A DNA stretch of 64,000 bases from Seriola aureovittata (GCF_021018895.1 NC_079377.1:16763501-16827500); one strand, 5' to 3'; positions 12,180 to 25,769 are shown, numbered from the stretch's first letter. The notes: generated by a model not told the origin, from the sequence alone. Program-made: numbers and translations.

Positions 12180-12720
12180 AAAATGTCAGTAATTTCTTTT
12201 GAGATTGATGACTCCTTACACGCGGGCCCAATAAATGAAAAATTGATGAGGCTCAGTTCTCTCTTTTAATATTTAAGGCAATATTAAAGTCTCTCTTACA
12301 TCTCATGGAAATAGTTTTATTTAAAAGGAATAAGACCATTGGGCATTGTTTACTGAACACCTCATGCATGTTTTATAAACCCGGTGGCTCTTGGAGGAAT
12401 TCAAAGGCCCTTGAAATCGTTACTGTTTTGCAGTAAGTATAAAACGACTTAAGAGGAAGTCGAAAGGCATCGGCATTGTTGTGTAGCTGCTCCCTTGTTG
12501 TTGGATGTGGGCTGCTTTGATGAGGGTGCCATTGGTGGATAACGGTGCCAGAAAAGGGAGGAGGGAGTTGCACAATAAATGGCTGAGATTTTATTTCTTC
12601 TATTGGGTCGTAATGTGTGCTCGGTGAGGAAATTGATGTTTAACGTGACTGAGCGGACGAACGAGATGAATTGCCATTTAAAACAAAGACCCATGGGTTG
12701 AAAGCGAGGGAAGAGGGGAA
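12180..12720. promoter_or_regulatory. Candidate conserved noncoding element
   Basis: Unique sequence with ATTGATGAGGC, TTTTAATATTTAAGG and palindromic AATATT words (about 12240-12300), then TTTATTTAAAAGG and CATGCATG (near 12364). CpGs recur around 12650. No coding support. Confidence 0.38.
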
Positions 12721-13192
12721 AGAGTGGAAGTTAGAAGTAGGACAAGGAGAGGAAGCCACTTCAATTGTTCCCGATAGTTTGAAACAAGCCAGAGGCAAGG
12801 AGAGTCCCATGCAAAGGCAGAAAATGATACCCAGGTATTACCTGCTAAATTGTCTTGGTTCAAATAGTTCTTCAAATGGGTTGAAAGAGGGAGCTCAAAT
12901 GTATGAAAATACACAATGGACCAAATCAGGGAAAGGAGTTCATTCCTCAGAACAAAGCCTGACCTGTGATGACTTTCATGGCTTTCTTATACACAGAAAG
13001 CTTAATAATGCTGAATAAAGCTTTGGCCTCATGTTAAATTACTGACCCCAAAATATTTTAAAGGCAGATGGTGGGAACTTCAAGGGAACAAAGCCCTGCC
13101 AGGATCATTTATAGCACATTTATAAAGCCACTGTACTCTCAAAGATGCGTATTTGTTGCCCAGTGAAGCATTTGGCCGAGATCTAAGTTTGC

Positions 13193-13194
<2 letters not shown>
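12721..13194. other. Intergenic, no gene recognised
   Basis: A 115-codon plus-strand frame starts just upstream (12671-13018). It is rich in K, E, Q and G, shows no domain, and the region lacks splice signals in a convincing arrangement. Confidence 0.4.

Positions 13195-13232
<38 letters not shown>
13195..13232. repeat. (CA)n microsatellite
   Basis: Perfect AC dinucleotide run of about 38 bp. Confidence 0.95.
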
Positions 13233-13236
<4 letters not shown>

Positions 13237-14170
13237 CAGAAAACAGCATATAGTGGAAAACCTCCTATACCAGCAGGACACAATCAGCAGCTCCAAGTTG
13301 AGGAGCCCATTACATTGTAGTGGTGGTTAACAGGGACATTCGAACTGAGAACCAAGATACTCCAGCTCCCATTTAGACAAATTAAATCAAGTCCCATAAT
13401 GCTTTATGTATCTGTTGCCTGGGTTACACATCCTAGCACACCAGGCCCCTTGATGGAGGGCGGAATGACGCCTTTTATATCAGATGCTTCGACAACAGGG
13501 GGTGCATACTACCTGCCAACTATTATCAAAGGCACTGGTTTCATAGCCCTGCCATATTTTTTGATTGATCTAAATTACACGTCAGTGAGTGCTGCAGTAA
13601 CATGATCTATAAAGAGATAGCGACTACTTGTACATTATTAAACTCCCCGAGCGGCTGCTCTGCTTTTGGATTGCTGTAATTATCCGTGCTGGAGGCACAA
13701 CAAGTGGCCCAAACACAGCTGTTAGCCTGCCTGCGCACCCGAACACTGGTTGGCATTAATTGTTTCTGAACAGAAGCTACATTTGGCAGAGGTTAACGTT
13801 AAGAGGAGGGGCGGAAAAATGCCTTTATGTCTGTAGCTAAAAATGAAGCAGTCTTTCTGCTCTTTTTTAAATATCAGAAAAACTCTGTATATTATCAGAG
13901 TGCAACAACAAAAAATACTTGTAATTTTGGGAAATGGATTGGTCGCAGCAGTGTGGTCCCAAGGTGAAATCCAAAACATGATTTGCTAGAGGAAGCACAG
14001 GATGTTCGGCTCAACTGATATTCCTCTTTACATCTTCTCTCCAATATCCCATGAACAGAGATTAATCAGCCATTGGTGCTTTATATCTTTTAAAAGCAGA
14101 AATTCCAGTAAATCCTCCTGGTTTTAACAGTAACTGCCTGTGGCCTTCTGACATCCCATATATCCCATCC

Positions 14171-14173
<3 letters not shown>
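13233..14173. other. Intergenic, no gene recognised
   Basis: Unique sequence; AT-core words near 13560-13580 and 13670-13690 (GTAATTATCCG) hint at a small conserved element. No gene or RNA gene seen. Confidence 0.4.

Positions 14174-14210
<37 letters not shown>
14174..14210. repeat. (GA)n microsatellite
   Basis: Perfect GA dinucleotide run of about 37 bp. Confidence 0.95.
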
Positions 14211-14212
<2 letters not shown>

Positions 14213-15269
14213 TGAAGGCGAGGGAGTCAGCCAGAGAGGAGGGCATTCTGGAAAACCTGAGGGACCCCTGTGGGACTCCGGTGTGGGTCATGTGACCCTC
14301 GGTGTCCGACACTGTGGCCAAGTGCTGGTGTTGTGGTGACAGAGACGGTAAGGAGGACGTATTGGTTTTACCGCAGCGCTTTGCTTTACCTTAGAACAGA
14401 TCTTACTCCCTGTATTGTGAGTTCATGCTTGTTGGTAGGCCTGCGGGTAATAATAGTTCTATTAAGGACCATTGAAAATACAGTCACCTCGCTGTGAGGC
14501 TGTTCTGTTGCAGTTTTATGTAAAAGCAGAACATGCATGTGAACAGATTTTTTATTAAAGGTAATCCATATACAAGCCTCCATAATGTGCTCGTCTTGGT
14601 TTACATCATCACACACTATCAATGTCTTTTGCTTGCAAGCCTTATTTCATATGTCTCACCTTTTACGAGGACTGTTTGGTAGTGGAAGCAGATGCAGACA
14701 TTGAATTCGAATTCATACAAGGCAGACATAATATCAGGCAATATAGAGGCAGACAGAGAGGCTATTGAAATGCAAATAGACTGCTGGGGCCGCGGCAGCA
14801 GGGAAAAGAAATTGGGCAGGATGACAATGCAAGTAAACCACTCCAGTTTGTCAAGAAGGCCACGCTTTGTCACAAAACTGGGAATGGATTTCAGCACAAG
14901 TGCTGCTACAGCACTAAAAAGAATAATATTCAAAAATAGAAGGAAAGGAGAAATAAAATAGTTGCCCACCGCAACTCTCGTGTTAAGATTGAGAAATGCC
15001 TGTAAAGTTAGCGTTTTTCAGTTTATTGCTGTGTGTTTATTCCAAGGGACCCTCTTGTATGTGTGCTGGTTTATGGTGGACCATGAATGTGAGCGATGTT
15101 GAGAGTGACAGGGATACGGCGTGCATGCATGTGTGCGTGCTGGTGCACACTTCCTTCATGCTTCATTCTCCTCATGAGTGGCCTTTCAGTGCATGGTGTG
15201 TTTTTGTTAGTCTGGTTGGCATGCTCCATCAGGAGGAGGGACACAGAACTGGGAGGCCTCACCGGACCC
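14211..15269. other. Intergenic with a possible element at 14680-14830
   Basis: The sub-block 14680-14830 is unique, with an octamer ATGCAAAT at 14770-14777 and GAATTCGAATTC near 14703. Frames on both strands over 14619-14969 mirror one another and look random. The rest shows nothing recognisable. Confidence 0.38.
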
Positions 15270-15990
15270 TCAGCCATAATAAATTACCTACAAGTGCTGC
15301 AGAACAATAACACAAAAAAGTGCGAGCCATCCATTTCGCCACCATTTACAAGAAATCAATATCAATACTTAATGCAATGCGGATGAAAAATGAGCAGAGA
15401 TACAGGGGCATAATACAAGCTCAAATGAAAGACCTTGGAGTGCTGCTTCCCAAGGGTTTGGAGGGAGGCAAGATGTGAAAAAAAACTGAAGTATAAGAAA
15501 GATTGCATTATGCCTTTTGTTTTTGTCCCTCATCTATTTTTTTAGTTTAAGCCTCATAATAATCTCTTTTCTCAGCTCGGTTGTTTAATTGTTAATCAAT
15601 GTGCAATTTTGGCTCGCCAACAACCCAGGACAGATCATGCACAAACATCTATTTAAAATATTCCCTCTTTGGAAAAGAAAGATGGAATATTAGGACCCGC
15701 ATTTAACATTTAATGCTGAATGTTGTACTTTTTTTTTTTTTTTTTACTTGCTGTAGCAGCAACGGAGGTGATCATCCAACAGCTGTCGGGCTAAGTAGAT
15801 CAGTTGAATGCACAGACATTTCCTTTCGCAGTCGGCGGAGATCTCTTTACCATGTCACAAATGAATCATCTGTTAAAGATAAACATGATCTATATTTGTC
15901 CTCGAGGCTTGCTGCATGATGTCATCACAGCCTTAACGTCCCATTTCATTGTGCTGGTCGGTGATGTATTGCAGGTCCTTGCACGCTGTG
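15270..15990. promoter_or_regulatory. Candidate conserved noncoding element cluster
   Basis: Three unique blocks. About 15280-15430 has ATAATAAATTACC and CAATATCAATACTTAATGC. About 15545-15660 has TAATTGTTAATCAATG. About 15780-15980 has CpG-bearing sequence with CAAATGAATCATC. A T run at 15729-15745 separates the last two. No coding frame is convincing. Confidence 0.38.
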
Positions 15991-18371
15991 TAGCAACTCT
16001 TGAGCCTTTTTGACTGAAGGATGATAAAGATACTGGCGTAGCACAGGTGATATAAAACAATTGCATATTAAGTGATCAAACAGTCTCTACGATGAAAATT
16101 TCAATTTGTTTACTAAAAAGAAATATATCACCTGTCTCTCTATGAAGGGAAGCGCGTCCAGATATTGAATGATACATGCTGTATTATGCATGCACAGAGC
16201 ATGAATTGTGTCTGTGGGGCTGTCACATCACTGAAGAGCTACTTTTTACTGCCAGGTGCATCACCGGCCTCAATTAGACTTGTCATCCGCAGTGAAAGGC
16301 CTTTTTAAATGGTGCTTTTGTGTTGAACTTCTCCATGTCTTGTGGTCTGGTGGAGTTTAAACTTCTCTGGTTCCCTGGAGGTCTAGCTAGCAGTTAAGTC
16401 AAAGTTTATATCCTTTTGTCATTCTCCTTCCTCCCCTGCACCCCTCCCTCCTCTTAGTCCCTGATGGCATACGCACTATTCAGCATATGAACCACAGTTG
16501 TGTGGGTGAGATATGGTCTTGCCCACACAACTCTAAAATTACATTTTTGCTTTGGAAAATTCATGCTTTTTGCTTTTGAATGAGTGTTACCTTTTAATGC
16601 AGGTTGGTTCATGAGAGACAAAAAAAAAAGACAGATTCAGATATAACATTAAAATCTGAAACCTGTTCAGATTAAGTATGAATCCTTTAGCTCTCTCTAC
16701 TGTTGTTTCCATCCACATCCTGCTTCCCGAGTGTGGTTATCTCAGCCTTGGAGTCTGTCACCAGTAGATGGCACTGCAGCCAAGTTGTCAGGCCGTACAG
16801 CCACCAATTTCAGCTGCCAGCTCCGGCTGCCAAAGAAAAAAGTGTAAATGTATTTGTTTCCCCCTGGCTTTGAGGGCTTTTTCAGCCGTTGTATTCAGAG
16901 GCCAGATGCAGTGTGTGTGACACAGAGAGAGAATATCAATAACCAATATGCTCACAGGCCAGTGGCCGACGGTTCCAAGTCCTCCAAGCACACAGTGGCG
17001 ATTCCCCTTTTAAAGTCTGTCCCTATTCAAATTACACTCTTGTTGCCCTGAAAACACAAATGATCATGGCTTTGGTGATAAGCAACCAAAAACGGAGCAT
17101 TTTTGTTGTCTCTCCCTCTTTGTACTCCAGTTACTCAGGTTACGGGCTATCAAAAGCAGAGCGTATATTCTTTACTATTACGTCTGCCTACCTCTGACTT
17201 ATCAAAAGGCGAGCAACATCAATTAGTCTTTGGAGGATACAGTATTTTTGTATTGTTAAAGGTCTGGTGTCGAGTTCTGAGGGGAGCCATTGTCCCTTCT
17301 TGAGCTTGAGTCCTTTAGAGTGCATAAGTGTTTATTGAACTCCATAGAAAGCACCAGGACAAAGGGACCTGATATTCCTTACTCACTTGCTGCATAGTTT
17401 GTATCATAATTTCACTATAAGCTGTTGCAATCGGCACTGTGAGGAACTTTGGCAGACATTCAATGTGGCTGTTTGAACCCGAGCTGGCCCGGTTGTATTG
17501 TGGGTTCCACCTGGGTACTCTTAAAGACCAATATTAAACGAACAATGGTGTTGACTTTGTGGGTATTTGGGATTTTATGTGTGGAATTAGGAGGGTTATG
17601 TGGCCAGGTTGTGACGGGGTTGACAGAGCGGGATGAGCACTGAAAGGATTGTGGTTTGACATGACATGTGAAGGCTGTTATCCATTGTTGTGATGTGGAG
17701 CTGCAGGCTAAGACCTGGAGAGCAAGTGGTTGGATTTCTAAAGATTTTGGGGAGCCAAAAATGTTCTTTAGTTATATAGATTTTATAAATATTGATGAAA
17801 TATTGATGACATTCATGCATTTCTTCTGTTGGAGTAATATAATGCAATGTAAGTATTCGAAATAGCAATTAATTTGAGGGCAAAATAAAGCCTTATCAAC
17901 CATCCACAGCCTCAAAATCATCCTCATTTGTATTCTACTACAAATCTTCAACTCTGTATGTACCTGTGCTGTGTTGTTAAGTTTTTTGATTAGAAAATAC
18001 ACCTGGAGTCAAACATGCCTATGCATTACACTCCCAGACATATAAGTAAGTGATATTGCAGAGCAGAGTGTGACAAAGTTCACTCTCTTGTCCCCCCATG
18101 GCCTCAGGCTGGATGAGCTCATGGCTGTGCTGTATGGAATCAAAGAAAAAGTGTTTGGTTGAACTGAGGGCGGACCTCGGTGTCATGGTGTCAGCGCTAA
18201 CATCAGTAAAACACACACTTGTCACTCTGAATGGCTTTGAATGGCTGTATCACTATAACAGGTCATGCAAAACACGCCTATGTGCACACAGGCCATTAAC
18301 ACTCTGTAGTAACCGGTATGGCCTTGTTTGTTTTTTTTTTAATTACAAATATCTCTCAGTCACTTCAATTC
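15991..18371. other. Intergenic, no gene recognised
   Basis: AT-rich unique sequence with short homopolymers (near 16620, 18331). Short frames at 17103-17303, 17449-17643 and 17596-17868 overlap on opposite strands and resemble nothing known. Confidence 0.45.
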
Positions 18372-18800
18372 TTAAAGGAATAGTTCAACATTTTGGGAAA
18401 TATGTGTATTTGTTTTCTTGCCGAGAGCTCGATGAGAATATCAATATGAATATCGAATGATAAAATTACAAATAATATCATGTTTTCTGTCTGTTCAAAA
18501 GAACAATGTAAATATGAGTGTTGTTCTCTATTATCATAATGAGGAAATGTTATCGTATCAGGCAAATTGCAAAAATGTTGAAAGCAAACTTGGTAAAGGT
18601 TAGGGAAAGATTGTGGTCGGGTTTATTTTTAAAGAAAATGTCCAAAGTGATTTGACACACAATATGTTTATCATTATTTAACTGAAACCATGATCTTTTA
18701 CCAACTTTAATCACAGAGCTTGTTTTAAATGGACATTTCTAGGAGACTAGGTTGTTTGGAAGGAAATGGTTTTCCCCAAAATGTTGAACTGTTCCTTTAA
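18372..18800. mobile_element. MITE-like element with terminal inverted repeats and TTAA ends
   Basis: The left end reads TTAAAGGAATAGTTCAACAT and continues TTTTGGGAAA. The right end (18771-18800) is its reverse complement apart from a T/C difference and one extra G. TTAA at 18372-18375 and 18797-18800 suggests a TTAA target duplication, as used by piggyBac-type elements. At about 430 bp with no open frame it is non-autonomous. I recognise this terminal sequence as a family dispersed in percomorph fish genomes; the superfamily assignment is inference. Confidence 0.85.
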
Positions 18801-20147
18801 GGAGCCAAATCAGTATGTGTAAACGTAATGGCGTCTTCTTAAATGATATCCAAGTCTAGGTCATTATTTTATTACTTTTATCAGTGATTGCAGCTGAAGA
18901 CATCAGTACTCAAAGTCTATTTGTTTGTGTTGCAATTTGAAATGTTAAGTGTTAAGGTTCAGTGTGTTTGCTCAGGTTGGTGCAGCATATAATAACTTAA
19001 TTGGAAAAATGCAGCTTCAGGTTGAGAGATATTAATTTCACTGGGGCTGAAATTAGAAGTCATCAAACCAAAGATTCAATAACTACACCCACTCAGCTAT
19101 TTCATATATACTGCCCCTTTACCTCCATATACTAAACATTCTGAAGTTTCCTTTCTGTCTGACCTTTTCCTCATCTGGCCTCCTTTCCTTCTCTGCCTCC
19201 TTCAATCCTTCACTCCCTCCCTCCCTCTCTCTCTCTGTCTGGCGATGATTTTTTAGATCACTACCATTAACACCAGCATGCTGAGCTCTAATTACTCACT
19301 CACTCAGCGTTCTGGGCTGCCCGCCGCTTGTTTGGGTAAGCAATGTGGCCCGCTAGCAAGATGCTTGTTAAATGAATGCACTTAATTATATAAGAAGATA
19401 ATTACATGTAAATGTTGCATCTAAAAGCAGCCATCCAGTCCCGCTTGCTGATTTAATAGGTGCATGTTTAGGATCCTTGTTTTGTTTATTTTAGAGTGAG
19501 GTGATTAATTGCCTGTTCTGATGAATCTGACGGATATTGCCTCCATGGTGGCATAGAACCAGTTGCCCAAGGTTTATGAATACATGTTGTTGTTGTTTTT
19601 TTTGCCTTTGTGGATTTACAGATGAACATACATGCATACATGGGATCATGCATGAAAATGTCACATTTACAACATGGAATGATCTGAACTTAGCCCATAA
19701 TTTTAACTGATATTCAAGTCTTTTACCCTGAGCTGGTGGTGACTAATGCGCATTTTACAGCACAGCCAATACTGATGAAAAACTCACTTGAATTGTCAAA
19801 TGGATGCACAATAGCAGCAACATAATCATGGAACAAAATGGAATAATAACTGTAAAACAGTCACATGATCTGCCCACAACAACCTGCATCTCCTTCACTC
19901 TAGTCGTAAAAAAATTGCACGACAATGATTCATTTATCAATATTCTATTGTCCAGGGCAAATGATGCAGCTCTAAGCTGAATTTCATTCAAGTCCCTGTC
20001 AAATGAAAGATTATTTAGTGTGTTTTAAGAAGGTGGAGTGCAGGGTGGAGATAGGGGTCAGAGTTGGAGGGCTCCCTAGGGAGGTCCCGAGGGTCTCTGG
20101 GACATCAGTCGTCCATTATGAGCTAATCAGGAGGGGGGAGTGTGCGG

Positions 20148-20148
<1 letters not shown>
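18801..20148. other. Intergenic with a possible element at 19250-19420
   Basis: The sub-block 19250-19420 is unique, with CTCTAATTACTC near 19287, CTTAATTATATAAG near 19381 and a CpG-bearing core. The pyrimidine-rich run at 19140-19240 is low complexity. Nothing else recognised. Confidence 0.38.
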
Positions 20149-20217
<69 letters not shown>

Positions 20218-20227
20218 GTGTGTGTGG
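20149..20227. repeat. (GT)n microsatellite, about 79 bp
   Basis: GT dinucleotide run interrupted by one GC near 20212; among the longest in the window. It accounts for the CV-rich and TH-rich frames on either strand. Confidence 0.97.
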
Positions 20228-22570
20228 GTGGTGTGGGAGACCATGTGTGTCCATGAGAGGGTGGGGGGTGGGGGGTAAAAGGATGGAGAAAAAGAGAGCC
20301 GCCACGTGTTGTGTGTATAATGTGCGTATATGCTTGTGTCCATGTGGTCGCAGTGATGTGTGTGTGTGATGGGGGGAGACCTTGCCTGTGTCTCTTAATC
20401 TCTTAAAGCAGCAGAAGGCAGGATCCCCCAGGACTTTATCCATGGAGGCTCTCTGCCCTCATGAACATGGCACAGACACCTACAACCTCCAGATGCTTGT
20501 GGTTCGATACAGGCCTCAAGATTGACATCCACCCATACTCTCACTGGGCTCTTTGCACAGCCCAGGGGACCTGCTGTGTTAAGAACATGATATAGTATTT
20601 ACAAAAAAATATTTGTAAATGGAGGCCGTTTGGCTGTTGGTAATGGGTTCTGTCCATGCTGCTGTTTCCCACCCTGCCATCTTTGGGAGAAGAAAATGCA
20701 AACCAAAGGGGATAAATGTCAGGAGATGTATGCCCCAGACACCCGGCCCGGACTGCTTCTGTCTCATCCAGTCAGCCGACACGTCCACTCTGTGACTTTA
20801 AATCCCTCAGCTAGAGACAAGCTAACAGCTCCTACACTTACTGCAACAGAAACAGAAATGAAATCCCAGAGAACTTTGATGACTGAAAGTGCAATCGAAA
20901 ACATTAAGTCATATTTCATTTCACGCAGCTTGTTGGAGTCATGCCGCAGCGGATGTGAGGCTGTGAAATTTCCAGTAAAAAATGTAGCGCTTTTTTTTTT
21001 TTTTTTTTTTGAACAAGCACTTTCAGATAATAAATTGATGTTTCGATTAGATGGGCTTTACTCGTGACCACTCAGGAAACAAATACGCCACAAGAAACAA
21101 AATATTGCAAGGGAAAACCTCAATTGATTTTCTTTTTTTCCCATACAATGAGAGGGATAAACCCATAACTATGATGCATTAAAAGCACTGAGAAAGCTGC
21201 ATATAATAAAGTGATATGCCCTGTTTGTGTTACTGTTGCAGTGGAAAGTTTAAAATGTCATAGCTGGTAAACTCACAAATCTTTCAGGTTCAGCCATTTA
21301 TAATTTTTACTGCAATATTTGGTGTTGGTTGAGAAATCAGAATAGATGTTGAGCCTGATGCAGCTAAGCTTTTAATAAGACTGGAATGCAACCTTCTTCC
21401 AACCAGTACTAGCAGACTATCCTGCTGTGACGACCAGGAAAGACATATTTAAGATTACTCGGACTGATAACACACTTTATTCCTGAGAACACTTAATTAC
21501 ACTGCTTGTTTGCAGTGTTCATTTGGAGGATACATGGATTAGTAGCCTGTAAGTAGAGGCTGCTCAGGGAGGATTGGGTGTATCAGAGACACCTGATCCA
21601 TCCCCAGGCGCACTTTTACAGCCTCTGAAATGAGACGCATCTTTGATTTGCTTGCCCTGTAAACAGACAGAGACATGAAGGAGCTCTGGTCTCAGCCTCA
21701 CTCCGAGCTGCCAAAGATTCACTGGCTGAAAAATGGATACAGTCACGCTCACGACTCTGACACATTTTTTTGTTTTTGCACTACACTGCCTTATTAGATG
21801 GCTAATGAAACGTTGGCTTTTCCAGTGTTGCTGTAATTGGAAACTTTGTTAACACACTCATTATTATGGTTGGAATGTATTTACAACCGACAGCTGGAGT
21901 CATGACTTCATCAACGATGTTCTTCACTAGTTTCTGTCAACATGACAAACCAGTTTTTACCTCGTAGGTTTAAAAAAAAAAAAAAAACATACACACACTC
22001 GTACACACACAGACGTCGAGACACCATGGATTCTTTTTGTTTGGGTTCCCTCGCCCCCTGGGGCCTCGTCTTGGCCTGTCAACATGAAGGCTGCGACAGG
22101 CCCGTGAAGCGGCTGACAGTCTAATGCTGCCGGGCGACCAGTGGAAGTCTGATTAGATTGTACAACATATTCAGAGGAAAGATAAAACCACTATGGGAAA
22201 GTAGTTAGCTTTAGATGGGGCGATAAGGAAGTGTCAAGGGTATGTTGTAATCTTGAAAGGTTACAGATTTGTTGTCTGAGTGCAGGATCTAATAACTTCA
22301 GTTACAGCTGGATGCTTGTGCAGACAGAACAGGTTCTGCAGTGTGAATCAGATGTCATATACATTTCAGCTTTTTACAGACTGCTTAGTACTTTGGTGGA
22401 TGTGTTAACAGCGCATGACTAACAGGTTAATTATTCAGTATTTGATATTCACGTTTAGTCAAGTGTTACATTAGTTGTATATAAATCTTATTATTGACCA
22501 CTACCAACACATAAATGTAATGCAACCCCACCGATAATAACTAGGAATATATAAGTAGAGTTTAAAGAGA
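20228..22570. other. Intergenic, no gene recognised
   Basis: G-rich sequence near 20260-20275, a T20 run at 20991-21010 and an A run near 21972-21987 followed by CA-rich sequence. The 145-codon plus-strand frame at 20630-21067 reads through the T20 run as polyphenylalanine and is not convincing as coding. Confidence 0.45.
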
Positions 22571-22662
22571 TTAATATTGCAGTTAATTAATAACAAAGTA
22601 GGCTAACTGCAGTTAATTAATATTAATTAACATAATTAATATTAATTAGTGAATTAACTATA
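22571..22662. promoter_or_regulatory. Cluster of TTAATTAA palindromes with a 30-bp repeat
   Basis: TTAATTAA occurs at 22583-22590, 22613-22620 and 22623-22630, with TTAATTAG at 22642-22649. A 15-bp direct repeat starting TGCAGTTAATTAA lies at 22578-22592 and 22608-22622, exactly 30 bp apart. It could be a homeodomain binding cluster or only AT-rich tandem drift. Confidence 0.4.
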
Positions 22663-23182
22663 TTTAAGGATACCTCTTTAGTAATATTTTGCAGCAACAC
22701 TTACCATAAGTACTGTTCAAAAAATGTATCTTAAAATACAGTATAAATATTAATTTTCTTTAGCTGCAGATGAAACACACAACTTTACTGTTTTTACTAT
22801 TTGATTTCAAAGACATTTGTCCTCTAGAGTTTAACTCGTGCACAATGATAAGCGTGTTTGAAACAAAACATCTTCCAAGGTAATTACAAAGAGCTTTACA
22901 TCTAAAATAGTAATAGCTGGCACTGGCACTATGATCCTTTCTAAGCATGAGCTGTATATGTTTGCTCTTACTGTGACAGCATAGGGTGTGAAGTATATCA
23001 GTCTATGCATTTGTGATAGCTGGCTATTTTAATACAAAGTTATAACATAGTATCACCTTTCCACTTGAAACAGTCAGTGGGCTAAATTATAACCAAACAG
23101 AGGATAAATATGACTGAAGCAGTAATGTTGACTATTTCATTTTTTTATACTGTTCATAGCTGCACAGTAAATATTTGTTTTA

Positions 23183-23219
<37 letters not shown>

Positions 23220-25305
23220 TGTGTGGTAACATGTGTGCACGTTGAAGTCTAAACACACTGCTTATCACATTAATGCCATGCCACCGCTTGTTTATCTAGA
23301 CAGATGAATCATGACTTAATTGGCTATAATGAGCTCAGTTGTTTTTAATAAACTGTTCCTGGCAAAGTGAACAAGTGGAGTAGTGGGAGGTACAGGCCAG
23401 AGTCGAAAAATTCACTTGATGGTTTCATTTAAACGCTACATGATCTTTCATCATGCAGAGGAGTAGCTACGCATTTCTCTCTTTTCATTTTTTACCATAA
23501 GATTTTACATCTTTATATGTGAATTTGACAGTGTGCCATATAAACCAAGACAGAAATGTCAATTCTGCCCCATGAATTGTGGTCTGCAGTGACCTTTCCT
23601 GTTGTCCCTGCTGCTGCTGCTGCTGCTGCTGTGGGCTGAGAGTCAGAGGAGCAGTGATGAGTCAGGATGGAAGGAGGATGGAAGGATGGCGAGTGTTGCT
23701 CCTCCTCCAGACAGTCTGCCTCCACTCTGTGAACATGAAGCGGTGCGGTCGGCTAATGTGGCCGGGGAGTGAGCAGCGGAGCTAAGATGTCATGTCTGTC
23801 TGTTGGCTAACAATTAAATGTGGCACCTCAAGCAGATCAATTTGACTTTGAGGCTTCAGGTTCAAACTCACTCATCTCTCACTCACTTTTTTTCTCTCTC
23901 TCGCTCTCTGGCTCTCATCCTCTCTCCTGCAGTTTTTTTTTTAATTCTCCCTTTTGGCATATTAACACCTCTAATTTCCTCTAATGCCCCCCCCCCCCTT
24001 AACCACCGATTCCCCTTAGGTTTCCCCTGTCTTCTCCCTTTATTAGACATGTTATCTCTCTGCTTTTTAAACATGACACTCAGATGAAAAGTCAGAACTT
24101 CACACTGTATAGCAGATTCAGAATAGAAACAGCACCAGAAAAGCAGAAAATGGTACACGCGCCAGACAGACTCCTACTGCAGGACGGAGACGAGGGACGC
24201 TGCGGGGAAACACAACACCAGCACAAACCAGCACTTGAAATATCAACGCTCCAGCCTTCTAATTAAAGCCAAGACTAATGGGCCCTAATTGCATCGCTAA
24301 AATGTACCAGTTCTCTTCTCTCTAGTGTAACTTGACTACACTTCTCCCCATATGGATTAATGGGGACCGGAGCTGCAAACTAAAAAGCAGTTAATTTATC
24401 GGAAGATCTGTTAGAGAGGATGAAAAGAGGGGAAGGAGGAAAAAACAGTGGAGGAGGGGGGGAGGAGTGGGTGGTTTGGCAGGGAAAGAGAAGTACATTA
24501 TCAGCCTCTTGTTATTGAAGATGCATTTCATATCTATCTCCAGAGGTTTGCATTTGGATTAAGCTTGTTAATTTTACTTATCAGTGACATCCTTCATATT
24601 GGCCAGTACCCAAACCAGTTTACACTGTTGTAAAGAAAGACAGGCTCACAGGACGACATTTACATTAACTGCTTGTGCTTTTTATTATATGACGAGGTTG
24701 GTTATTTGGTAGAGAGAAAATGGGAAACAAGGGGGTGGGGAAATGGAGGAAGAAGAGTGATGGGAGAAGAGGGAGGGGGGCATCATTTTGAGCTTGTTGA
24801 TGGTGTCTTCTGCAGATATGATGCCGGGCTTTCAAATGTTTCCGTTCCTTTGTGCAGCTTTTGTTTCCAAAGTAAAAAAAAAAAAGAAGAAGGCTGGAAC
24901 CATTTTCTGTGGTGAGCGTGACAAAATGTACTCAATAAGACTACAATATATGTGTTTAAATTACTCTTTCCCCAAGGTGGAAAACCATTAAGCTTGGTGC
25001 ACCAATCAGTTTTTTTCTCTCTCCCTTTTCCCACCACCATCCTGATCTTTCTTTGTTGTTGGTTTACTCTTCATAATAGCTTTTTATCAAATCTTCCTAT
25101 TAATCCATTAGAGGGTGATATTCGTTTGGGGTGATTTCAGTGCACATTTCAGGCATAGGAGGCACGAGCAAGAAGCTTCTGCACTGCATTTAAACTAATG
25201 TGCCTTCAATTCTGATGTGATACCCATTACAATGCTATACACAGGCTGGTGTATTGAGAAATGTGTTTTTAATATTGGCCTCATTAACATGCCAGTTGAC
25301 TGAAT
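22663..25305. other. Intergenic with short simple repeats
   Basis: Contains (GT)n at 23184-23218, (CTG)8 at 23608-23631, a pyrimidine-rich tract at 23870-24030 with a C run near 23987-23998, and G/A-rich sequence at 24420-24480 and 24720-24780. A unique block at 24240-24420 may be a small conserved element. No gene recognised; the (CTG)8 is not inside a credible coding frame. Confidence 0.45.
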
Positions 25306-25348
25306 AAAAAAAAAAAAGAAAGAAAGAAAGAAAAAAAAAGAAAAAGAA
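25306..25348. repeat. Poly(A) and (GAAA)n tract
   Basis: An A run followed by GAAA repeats and more A-rich sequence, about 43 bp of pure purine. Confidence 0.9.
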
Positions 25349-25769
25349 TGGTGAAAGCACTCCCTGCATGTATCTTCCACATTCACACTTCATTACTTTT
25401 GTCCGAGCAGAGAAAAATACGTGGAAATTGAGAGTGGTATTTGGATTTGAAAAGTAATTTGCTTGTAGCTGCACAAGATCTGTACTTTTGGGGGCTTCAG
25501 GGAGTCTTTCTGCAGCAATGGATAATCTGCTCACTTATTTTGGATCACAGATTTGTATGTCTCCATCAAGTCCTCCAAATTAAACGACATAATGTGCTGT
25601 TTGTACAGTAACTGCCCGCCAGAACAACACATATAAGCTTTTCCTGATCCTATCGGTAGGACAAGATCAATTTTCAAGGCCCTCAAAAACTGTTTTTGAC
25701 TCCTTTTGGTTGGTAAGGTTTAGACACAAAAACTACTAAAATATAAGACACAAAAAAAATGCAAGGGGG

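Noticed and set aside
23608..23631. (CTG)8 as a possible polyglutamine or polyleucine coding repeat
   Set aside because: Not inside a credible exon; treated as a plain microsatellite.
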